A stretch of 5,559 nucleotides of DNA from contig DASXPA010000228.1 of NCBI GenBank assembly GCA_036493915.1, positions 1-5,559 on the forward strand, written 5' to 3'. This DNA is from Palsa-1392 sp036493915 (GTDB lineage: Bacteria; Verrucomicrobiota; Verrucomicrobiia; Chthoniobacterales; UBA10450). The notes under the pieces were generated by a model. That model did no database searches. It was not told the origin of the DNA and was given only the letters and a program-made list of their open reading frames with translations. Positions 1 to 5,497 of the stretch are shown one piece after another. Position numbers and translations under genes: made by a program. Position 1 is the stretch's first letter. Each line of letters starts with the position of its first letter.

Positions 1-2990
1 CCTAACGACGCGATCGTCTGGTATTTCCCACTCGCAAACAGCCTCGCGTAGGCATCGAGCGGATGACCGGTGACATAAAATCCGAGCAGTTCCTTTTCGA
101 AGGAAAGCTTCTCTCGCTCCGTCCAGGCGGCGAACTCGTGAGTGCGCCGCTCGATCGTCGGTCGCGGAAGATCGGCAAAAAGTGAAACCTGACCCGAAGC
201 GCGATCGCGATGGGCGGACGCCGCAGCCGCAAGCGTCTCTTCGATGCAGGCAAACAACTCCGCGCGATCGCGTCCGAGAAAGTCGAAGGCGCCGGCTTTG
301 ATCAGGCTCTCGATGATCTTGCGGTTGGCGATCCGTGAATCGACCCGGCTGCAGAAGTCTTCCAAAGAAGTGAAGTCGCCGCCGCGTTCGCGCTCCGCGA
401 TGGCAGCTGCCATTGCGCTTTCACCGACGTTCTTGATCGCAGCGAGGCCAAAGCGGATGGCACTGTTGTAGCCGGGGGCGGTGACCCCGGCGGGGCTGTT
501 GTCGGCGGCGGCGTCAGAGCGGCCGGGGTCAACGCCCCCGGCTACAACAGCCTCGGGCGTGAACTTAAGGCTGCTGCGATTCATGTCGGGCGGCAAAATC
601 GGAATCCGCATCCGTTTGCACTCGCCGACGAAGACCGAAATCTTGTCGGTGTTGTTGATCTCGTTGCTCAACAATCCGGCCATGAATTCGACCGGATAAT
701 GCGCCTTCAGATAGGCCGTCTGATAGCTGATCATTCCGTAGGCTGCGCTGTGGCTTTTGTTGAAACCGTAGCCGGCAAAACGCTCGAGGATGTCGAAGAT
801 CGCGTTCGCCTTTTTCTCCGGAATGTTGTTCGTCCGCGCGCAGCCCTCGGTGAAGCTCTCCCGCTCCTTCGCCATCTTCGCCTTGTCCTTTTTGCCCATC
901 GCGCGCCGGAGCAAATCGGATTGGCCTAACGAATAACCAGCGAGGCGGTTTGCCGCCGCCATGACCTGTTCCTGATAAATCAGAACGCCGTAGGTCTCGG
1001 CGGAGATTTCTTCGAGGAGCGGATGCAGGTATTTCACTTTCCCGCCCTTTTTGGCTTTGATGAATTCTGGGATCAGGTCCATCGGGCCGGGCCGATAGAG
1101 CGCGATCAAGGCGATGATGTCGTCGAGCTTTTGCACGTCGAGTTGCTTCGAGACATTGGTCATGCCCCCGGACTCCATTTGGAAAAGGCCGATGGTTTCG
1201 CCGCGATTGAAGAGCGTGAAGCTCGCCGCATCGTCGAGCGGGATTTCCTTGAGCGAAAAAGCCGGCTCGCGCTCGTGGATCAGGTTGAGCGTGTCCTCGA
1301 TCACGGTGAGCGTTTTCAACCCGAGGAAATCCATTTTCAACATCCCGAGATCGCCGAGGGCGTTGCCAGAAAATTGGCTCGTGACTTCGTTATCTTTGCT
1401 CCGGGTGAGCGGGATGAATTCGGAGAGATCGCGATCGCTGATGACGACGCCGGCCGCGTGCACGCCGGCGCCGCGGGAGAGACCTTCGAGCAAGCTGCCA
1501 TACTCGAGCAGCTGGCGCGTGGCGGGTTCCGTCTCGGAGGCGCGCTTGAGGTCGGCGTTTTTCGCAAGCGCGCCAGCGAGGGTGATGTTGAGCTCGTTAG
1601 GGATCATCTTCGCGATCCGGTCGGCGTCGCCGTAGCTGAAGCCGAGGACGCGGCCGACATCGCGGACGACGCTTTTCGCGCCGAGCGTGCCGAAGGTGAT
1701 GATCTGCGCGACCGCGCGACTGCCGTACTTTTGCCGGACGTAATCGATCACTTCACCGCGGCGCGACTGGCAGAAATCGATGTCGATATCAGGCGGCGAG
1801 ACCCGCTCGGGATTGAGGAAGCGCTCGAAGAGGAGACCGAACTTGAGCGGATCGATATCGGTGATCTCGAGGACGTAGGCAATGAGCGAACCGGCGGCCG
1901 AACCGCGCCCGGGACCGACCGGAATTTTCTGCGCTTTCGCGTAATGGATAAAGTCCCAGACGATGAGAAAATAACTGACGAAGCCGGTGCTCTCGATGAC
2001 TTCGAGTTCCTTCTCGAGGCGGGAGAGAAGGGCTTCGTCGCTCGTGGCGCGCTCGCCGTAACGTTTGCGCAAACCTTCGAAGCAAAGATCGCGCAGGAAT
2101 TGGCGCCGCGGCTTTCCGTCAGGCGTGTTGTACTCGGGGAACTTCGATTTGCCGAACTCGAACTTGAGATCGCAGCGTTCCGCGATCGCGATCGTGTTCG
2201 AAAGCGATTCGGGATAATCGCCGAAAATCGCGCGCATCTCGTCGGCGCCTTTGAAGTAAAGCTCCGGCACGTAGCGCATGCGCTTTTCGTCCTGCACCAT
2301 CTTGCCGGTGCCGATGCAAATCATGACATCGTGCGCTTCGTGGTGGGCGCGCTCGAGGAAGTGGACATCGTTTGCGGCGACAAGGCCGAGGCCGAATTCC
2401 TTCGCCAAGTCGGGGAGTACGCGGTTGCACTTCCGTTGTGCCTCAATGCCATGATCGTGGAGCTCGATGAAGAAGTTTTCGGTGCCGAGAATGTCGCGAT
2501 AAGTCGCCGCGCTCGCCCGCGCCTTCGCGAGATCGTCCGCCTGGAGCGCCATGTTGATCTCGCCCTTGAGACAACCGCTCATCCCAATCAAACCCTCCGC
2601 GTGCGCGGCGAGCAGTTCCTTGTCGATCCGCGGCTTGTAATGCATCCCTTCAAGATGCGCGGTCGACATTAGCCTAACGAGATTTTTGTAACCGGTTTCG
2701 TTCCGCGCGAGCAGAGTGAAATGGTTGGCCGCGTCCCGCTGCGAACCCGGCCGATCCTTGATCGAACCGGGCGCGACGTAGGCCTCCACGCCGATGATCG
2801 GCTTCACGCCGGCTCTCGTCGCCGCCTGGTAAAAATCGATCGCGCCATGCAAGTTGCCATGATCGGTAATGGCGACTGCGGGCATCTTCATCGCGGCCGC
2901 TTTTTCCATCAGCTGCTTCATCCGCACGGCACCATCGAGGAACGAATATTCGGTATGCAGGTGAAGGTGAACGAACGGGTCGGCGGGCAT
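1..2990 (-). CDS. dnaE: DNA polymerase III subunit alpha (3' end outside window)
   Basis: This is the catalytic subunit of the replicative DNA polymerase, which extends DNA at the replication fork in the cytoplasm. The reading frame is open for 996 codons to the window edge; the family usually has about 1,100-1,200 residues, so the OB-fold and clamp-loader-binding C-terminus are missing here. The start ATG (2990-2988) is supported by an in-frame TAG four codons upstream (3002-3000). Order seen: PHP domain (about 1-280) beginning VHLHLHTEYS and containing ITDHGNLHG; palm with GPGRGSAAGS (359-368) and PDIDIDF, giving catalytic Asp401 and Asp403; third catalytic Asp554 in KMDFLGLK; then fingers, a helix-hairpin-helix region after about 844, and KELLGFYVTGHPLD near the end. 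Residues 814-843 are encoded by a palindromic repeat. No Shine-Dalgarno sequence precedes the start. It has no close relative in the C-family (PolC) layout, because no exonuclease domain is inserted in PHP. Identification is very secure. Confidence 0.97.
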   Translation of the reverse strand, partial: MPADPFVHLHLHTEYSFLDGAVRMKQLMEKAAAMKMPAVAITDHGNLHGAIDFYQAATRAGVKPIIGVEAYVAPGSIKDRPGSQRDAANHFTLLARNETGYKNLVRLMSTAHLEGMHYKPRIDKELLAAHAEGLIGMSGCLKGEINMALQADDLAKARASAATYRDILGTENFFIELHDHGIEAQRKCNRVLPDLAKEFGLGLVAANDVHFLERAHHEAHDVMICIGTGKMVQDEKRMRYVPELYFKGADEMRAIFGDYPESLSNTIAIAERCDLKFEFGKSKFPEYNTPDGKPRRQFLRDLCFEGLRKRYGERATSDEALLSRLEKELEVIESTGFVSYFLIVWDFIHYAKAQKIPVGPGRGSAAGSLIAYVLEITDIDPLKFGLLFERFLNPERVSPPDIDIDFCQSRRGEVIDYVRQKYGSRAVAQIITFGTLGAKSVVRDVGRVLGFSYGDADRIAKMIPNELNITLAGALAKNADLKRASETEPATRQLLEYGSLLEGLSRGAGVHAAGVVISDRDLSEFIPLTRSKDNEVTSQFSGNALGDLGMLKMDFLGLKTLTVIEDTLNLIHEREPAFSLKEIPLDDAASFTLFNRGETIGLFQMESGGMTNVSKQLDVQKLDDIIALIALYRPGPMDLIPEFIKAKKGGKVKYLHPLLEEISAETYGVLIYQEQVMAAANRLAGYSLGQSDLLRRAMGKKDKAKMAKERESFTEGCARTNNIPEKKANAIFDILERFAGYGFNKSHSAAYGMISYQTAYLKAHYPVEFMAGLLSNEINNTDKISVFVGECKRMRIPILPPDMNRSSLKFTPEAVVAGGVDPGRSDAAADNSPAGVTAPGYNSAIRFGLAAIKNVGESAMAAAIAERERGGDFTSLEDFCSRVDSRIANRKIIESLIKAGAFDFLGRDRAELFACIEETLAAAASAHRDRASGQVSLFADLPRPTIERRTHEFAAWTEREKLSFEKELLGFYVTGHPLDAYARLFASGKYQTIASL
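463..550. repeat. 88-bp palindromic repeat inserted in frame within dnaE
   Basis: Two 29-bp arms (463-491 and 522-550) are inverted copies with a single mismatch (481 against 532), separated by 30 nt. The outer end of each arm reads CTGTTGTAGCCGGGGGC. In the dnaE frame the element encodes residues 814-843, a Gly/Ala/Pro/Asp-rich low-complexity stretch starting AVVAGGVDPG and ending TAPGYNS. It joins FTPE directly to AIRFGLAAIKNVGE, which are normally only a few residues apart in DnaE proteins, so about 28-30 residues look inserted just before the helix-hairpin-helix region. No target-site duplication is evident. The inverted structure is seen directly; calling it a mobile or amplified repeat family is inference, by analogy with Rickettsia palindromic elements that sit inside proteins. 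Confidence 0.88.
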
Positions 2991-2998
2991 GCGAAGAC

Positions 2999-3026
2999 AC
3001 TATAAACTCGCGCTCTGATGCGGCAA
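2999..3026 (-). promoter_or_regulatory. Candidate sigma-70 promoter of dnaE, possibly leaderless
   Basis: On the minus strand TTGCCG (3026-3021) is followed after 16 nt by TATAGT (3004-2999), a four-of-six and five-of-six match to the -35 and -10 consensus. Transcription would begin about 6-8 nt downstream, almost at the dnaE ATG (2990), so the mRNA may have essentially no leader. This fits the absence of a Shine-Dalgarno sequence. The match is by eye only. Confidence 0.4.
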
Positions 3027-3072
3027 GAAATCGACCGGAAATGAACCCAAAATCTGCGCACATCCGTCCCCC

Positions 3073-3138
3073 GGAGAGGACGCGCTGACAGCCCGTCCTC
3101 CCAGGATTCGCTCTCGGACGCTTTCAGAGTCCGAATCC
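3073..3138. other. Two tandem hairpins in the dnaE-glnB divergent spacer
   Basis: The first hairpin pairs GAGGACG (3076-3082) with CGTCCTC (3094-3100), plus GG/CC pairs outside a bulged A, around an 11-nt loop. The second pairs GGATTCG (3104-3110) with CGAATCC (3132-3138) and continues with CTCT/AGAG (3111-3114 and 3126-3129) past a two-base bulge. They are only a base or two apart. They lie upstream of both divergent genes, so they are not ordinary terminators. They could be a degenerate interspersed repeat or protein-binding sites; no T tract follows either one. Confidence 0.5.
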
Positions 3139-3200
3139 GCAACTTCGTTCAGCACCTTTCGGCGGACGGGAAATCTGCGCTTGCGCTCTGCACGCGCTTT

Positions 3201-3235
3201 CTGATTTTCTTCACCCAAGCACCGTTGAAAATCAG
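3201..3235. promoter_or_regulatory. Inverted repeat just upstream of glnB
   Basis: CTGATTTT (3201-3208) and AAAATCAG (3228-3235) form a perfect 8-bp inverted repeat with a 19-nt spacer, ending 24 nt before the glnB ATG. It could be an operator for a dimeric regulator or a leader stem-loop. TTGAAA (3225-3230) and TTTAAA (3250-3255) lie nearby as weak promoter-like boxes with a long 19-nt spacing. No NtrC-type site or sigma-54 promoter (GG-N10-GC type) was recognised. Confidence 0.3.
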
Positions 3236-3259
3236 CCGGACACCGCCACTTTAAACCAC

Positions 3260-3598
3260 ATGAAAAAGCTCGAAGCGATCATCAAGCCGTTCAAACTCGA
3301 GGAAGTGAAAGAGGCGCTCGCCGAGCTCGGCATCGAGGGCATGACGGTGACGGAGGTGAAAGGCTTCGGGCGTCAGAAGGGCCACACCGAGATTTATCGC
3401 GGCTCGGAATACACCGTCGATTTCCTCCCAAAAGTGAAAGTGGAAGTGGTGCTCGCGGACGACATGGTGGATAAGGCCGTCAGCGTCGTGGTGAGTGCCG
3501 CGAAGACGGGAAAAATCGGCGACGGGAAAGTTTTTGTCATTCCGGTCGAACATGCGGTCCGCATCCGAACGGAAGAGATCGGCGAGAAGGCGGTATAG
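3260..3598 (+). CDS. glnB: Nitrogen regulatory protein PII
   Basis: This 112-residue protein is a complete PII signal transducer. The family forms cytoplasmic homotrimers that bind ATP/ADP and 2-oxoglutarate and control glutamine synthetase, ammonium transporters and nitrogen regulators. Visible features: N-terminus MKKLEAIIKPFKLEEVKEAL; T-loop with GFGRQKGH (35-42), including Gln39 which helps bind Mg-ATP-2-oxoglutarate in the family; RGSEY with Tyr51, the uridylylation site in enterobacterial PII; B-loop TGKIGDGK (83-90); and C-loop Arg101 and Arg103. Length and motifs match GlnB closely. The start is fixed by the conserved MKK beginning; there is no recognisable Shine-Dalgarno sequence upstream. 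glnA follows 97 nt downstream on the same strand, so the two probably share a transcript. GlnK is the paralogous alternative, but the neighbour is glnA rather than amtB, which favours glnB. Confidence 0.97.
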   Translation: MKKLEAIIKPFKLEEVKEALAELGIEGMTVTEVKGFGRQKGHTEIYRGSEYTVDFLPKVKVEVVLADDMVDKAVSVVVSAAKTGKIGDGKVFVIPVEHAVRIRTEEIGEKAV

Positions 3599-3686
3599 GA
3601 GCGTTGAAGCGATCAAGCGGTGAAGCGTTAGAGCGGCTGAGCATTGTTCCGCTTTAACGCTTCAACTCTTAAACGCTTCAACGCTC
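3599..3686. repeat. 88-bp palindrome with exact 8-bp periodicity between glnB and glnA
   Basis: The left half carries AGCG at 3600, 3608, 3616, 3624 and 3632 (then AGCA at 3640), exactly every eight bases. The right half carries CGCT at 3650, 3658, 3674 and 3682, with CTCT at 3666, again every eight bases. The halves are inverted about 3642/3643: the outer stem of 13 bp (3599-3611 with 3674-3686) is perfect, the inner stem of 16 bp (3621-3636 with 3649-3664) has one G-T wobble, and a 9-nt internal loop separates them; the apical loop is 12 nt. The element starts right after the glnB stop codon and ends 9 nt before the glnA ATG, filling the spacer where a ribosome-binding site would normally be. 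It could set glnB/glnA transcript ratio or stability, or simply be a repeat family member; neither is shown by sequence. Confidence 0.9.
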
Positions 3687-3695
3687 ACCCACACC

Positions 3696-5120
3696 ATGCC
3701 TAACGAAAAGAAGACTCCATCCGACGTCAGCAAGTTGATCAAAGGCCATGAGGTCAAACTCGTGGATTTCAAGTTTACCGATCTGCCCGGCGCCTGGCAG
3801 CATTTCACCACCACTCTTACCGAATACAACGAGGACATTTTCACTGAAGGTCTCGGCTTCGATGGCTCGAGCATTCGTGGTTGGAAGGCGATCAACGCTT
3901 CCGACATGCTCGTGATTCCCGATCCGGAGAGCGCCTGGATCGATATCTTCAACGCCGAGCCGACGCTCAGCCTCATCTGCACGATCGTCGAGCCGATCAC
4001 GCGCGAGCCTTACAGTCGCGATCCCCGCGGCGTGGCGGAAAAGGCGGAGGCTTATCTGCAAAGCACCGGCATCGCCGACACGGCGTTCTTTGGACCGGAG
4101 GCGGAGTTTTTTATCTTTGACGACGTCCGCTTCAACTGCGCTGGAAACAGCGCCTCCTATTCGGTCGACAGCAACGAGGGACATTGGAATAGCAATCGCG
4201 AAGAATTTCCGAATCTTGGCTACAAAATTCGCGCGAAAGAAGGCTACTTCCCGGTCGCGCCCGCCGACACTCTGCAGGACATCCGCAACGAAATGTGCCT
4301 CGAGCTGGAGAAAGCCGGCATCCCGATCGAGCGCCAGCATCACGAAGTCGCCACGGCCGGACAGGCGGAGATCGACATCCGTTTCGCGCCGCTCAAGATC
4401 ATGGGCGACCACCTGCAGTATTACAAATACATCGTCCGCAACGTGGCCCGGAAGCACAACAAGACGGTGACGTTCATGCCCAAGCCGCTCTTCGGCGATA
4501 ACGGTTCGGGCATGCACACGCACATCTCGCTTTGGAAAGAGGGGAACCCGCTTTTCGCCGGCAATGGCTACGCCGGCCTGAGCGACATGGCGCTCTTCTT
4601 CATCGGCGGAATTTTGAAACATGCGCCCGCGCTGACCGCGATTACGAACCCGACGACAAACAGTTACAAACGACTCGTCCCCGGTTTCGAGGCGCCGGTG
4701 AATCTCGCCTACTCCGCGCGCAACCGTTCGGCGGCAATCCGCATCCCGACTTATTCGGCGAATCCGAAAGCGAAACGGATCGAGTTCCGCACTCCGGATG
4801 CTGCGGCCAATCCTTACGTTGCCTTTGCCGCGCTGCTCCTCGCTGGGCTCGATGGCGTGCAAAACCGGATCGATCCCGGCGATCCGCTCGACAAAAACCT
4901 CTACGAACTTCCGCCCGAAGAACTGGCCGATGTGCCGAGCGTTCCGGACTCGTTAGGCGGCGCGATCGCGGCGTTGGAAAACGATCACGCTTTTCTCCTT
5001 CGGGGCGACGTTTTCAACGCCGACTTCATCCACAACTGGATCGAACTAAAACAAAAAGAATACGATGCGCTCCGGTTGCGCCCGCATCCGTTCGAGTTCC
5101 AAATGTACTACGACGTCTAA
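3696..5120 (+). CDS. glnA: Type I glutamine synthetase
   Basis: The enzyme joins ammonium to glutamate using ATP to make glutamine, the entry step of nitrogen assimilation; the family is a cytoplasmic dodecamer. The frame encodes 474 residues, close to the roughly 470 of enterobacterial GlnA. Motifs seen: GFDGSSIRG (54-62); FGPEAEFFI with metal ligands Glu135 and Glu137; HHEVATAGQAEID with Glu217 and Glu225; DNGSGMHTHIS with His274; NPTTNSYKRLVPGFEAPV with Glu332; Arg344 and the RIEFRTPD segment (361-368); and KNLYELPPEEL, in which Tyr403 matches the adenylylated tyrosine (Tyr397) of E. coli. The extra segment around 146-175 and this tyrosine point to the GSI-beta class. The start MPNEKK is reasonable, though no Shine-Dalgarno sequence is present: the octamer palindrome ends 9 nt upstream. 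It is probably co-transcribed with glnB, which in the family regulates its activity indirectly. Confidence 0.98.
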   Translation: MPNEKKTPSDVSKLIKGHEVKLVDFKFTDLPGAWQHFTTTLTEYNEDIFTEGLGFDGSSIRGWKAINASDMLVIPDPESAWIDIFNAEPTLSLICTIVEPITREPYSRDPRGVAEKAEAYLQSTGIADTAFFGPEAEFFIFDDVRFNCAGNSASYSVDSNEGHWNSNREEFPNLGYKIRAKEGYFPVAPADTLQDIRNEMCLELEKAGIPIERQHHEVATAGQAEIDIRFAPLKIMGDHLQYYKYIVRNVARKHNKTVTFMPKPLFGDNGSGMHTHISLWKEGNPLFAGNGYAGLSDMALFFIGGILKHAPALTAITNPTTNSYKRLVPGFEAPVNLAYSARNRSAAIRIPTYSANPKAKRIEFRTPDAAANPYVAFAALLLAGLDGVQNRIDPGDPLDKNLYELPPEELADVPSVPDSLGGAIAALENDHAFLLRGDVFNADFIHNWIELKQKEYDALRLRPHPFEFQMYYDV

Positions 5121-5211
5121 GTAGAAGGCGGCGCTGCAGACAGCTATCGTCGAGAGATGGGGTTGAGCCTTCATCGGGGGGATAGGGTCCGACTTTCGCC
5201 CTCACACCGCT

Positions 5212-5340
5212 TTGTCATGCCGAGCCTGCGAAGACGGCGAGGAATCTCCCGTGTGGTCTTAGCCGTTGTTTCCGGAAACTGCACCCGCAAGGATTTTCGG
5301 GACCTCCCTGGGCGCGCCTGCACCTGCCTCGGGGTGACCA
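5212..5340. repeat. Interspersed-repeat-like element with inverted ends downstream of glnA
   Basis: The ends TTGTCATGCCGAG (5212-5224) and CTCGGGGTGACCA (5328-5340) are inverted copies at 10 of 13 positions. A perfect 12-bp palindrome, GTTTCCGGAAAC (5268-5279), lies almost exactly at the centre of the 129-bp interval. The left end continues with a GCGAGGAATCTCCC segment. The 'GTCATGCCGAG...GAGGAATCTC...GGGGTGACC' pattern resembles short non-coding repeats I associate with many environmental bacterial genomes, but I cannot check copy number here. No transposase or convincing ORF lies inside, so if mobile it would be non-autonomous. Confidence 0.55.
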
Positions 5341-5360
5341 CGCAGCGGGGTGAGGTATCC

Positions 5361-5391
5361 AGGGACTGCGTTTCCGCTGCGCATCCCTTTT
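5361..5391 (+). terminator. Possible rho-independent terminator after glnBA
   Basis: AGGGA (5361-5365) pairs with TCCCT (5384-5388) and TGCG (5367-5370) with CGCA (5380-5383), with one bulged C and a 9-nt loop; the run TTTT (5388-5391) follows. It lies 240 nt beyond the glnA stop and 107 nt before the next start. The T tract is short. A competing 8-bp stem, CGCAGCGG (5341-5348) with CCGCTGCG (5374-5381), uses the same bases. Confidence 0.4.
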
Positions 5392-5424
5392 CCTGCGCTC
5401 AAGACTTAGGCATAGAGCGAAGAT

Positions 5425-5466
5425 CCAGAGGCGAAAAGACGCCGGCGACGACTGCCGCGCCTCTGG
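5425..5466. other. Hairpin upstream of the TatA-like gene
   Basis: CCAGAGGCG (5425-5433) and CGCCTCTGG (5458-5466) form a perfect 9-bp stem around a 24-nt loop. It lies 31 nt upstream of the start at 5498. No T tract follows, so it is more likely a leader structure than a terminator. Together with the repeat at 5212-5340 and the terminator candidate, it accounts for the structure I see in the 377-nt spacer; 5121-5211 holds nothing I recognise. Confidence 0.35.
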
Positions 5467-5482
5467 GAAATGGCTTGCAACC

Positions 5483-5490
5483 GAGGGAGA
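5483..5490 (+). promoter_or_regulatory. Shine-Dalgarno sequence of the TatA-like gene
   Basis: The purine run GAGGGAGA ends 7 nt before ATG 5498. It is the only recognisable ribosome-binding site among the four genes of the window, and it favours this ATG over the in-frame ATGs at 5513 and 5528. Confidence 0.55.
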
Positions 5491-5497
5491 TCGTCCG

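Noticed and set aside
463..550. Rho-independent terminator or frameshift inside dnaE
   Set aside because: The palindrome is in the middle of a frame that stays open and conserved on both sides, and no T tract follows it on either strand.
1023..2672. 549-codon open frame on the plus strand opposite dnaE
   Set aside because: It is fully antisense to the well-conserved dnaE frame, its translation is charged and repetitive without a recognisable domain, and such frames are common opposite GC-rich genes with biased codon use.
2991..3259. Small gene or tRNA in the dnaE-glnB spacer
   Set aside because: Short frames here have no ribosome-binding site or protein-like composition, and no cloverleaf could be formed from the visible stems.
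3599..3686. CRISPR array
   Set aside because: The 8-bp period is far too short for CRISPR repeats and spacers, and the second half is the inverted complement of the first rather than a direct continuation.
3678..4862. 394-codon open frame on the minus strand opposite glnA
   Set aside because: Antisense shadow of glnA: its translation is Arg/Val/Asp-rich with no family resemblance, and the glnA frame explains the region completely.
4532..5185. 217-codon plus-strand frame overlapping the end of glnA
   Set aside because: Arg-rich out-of-frame reading of glnA with no domain and no ribosome-binding site.
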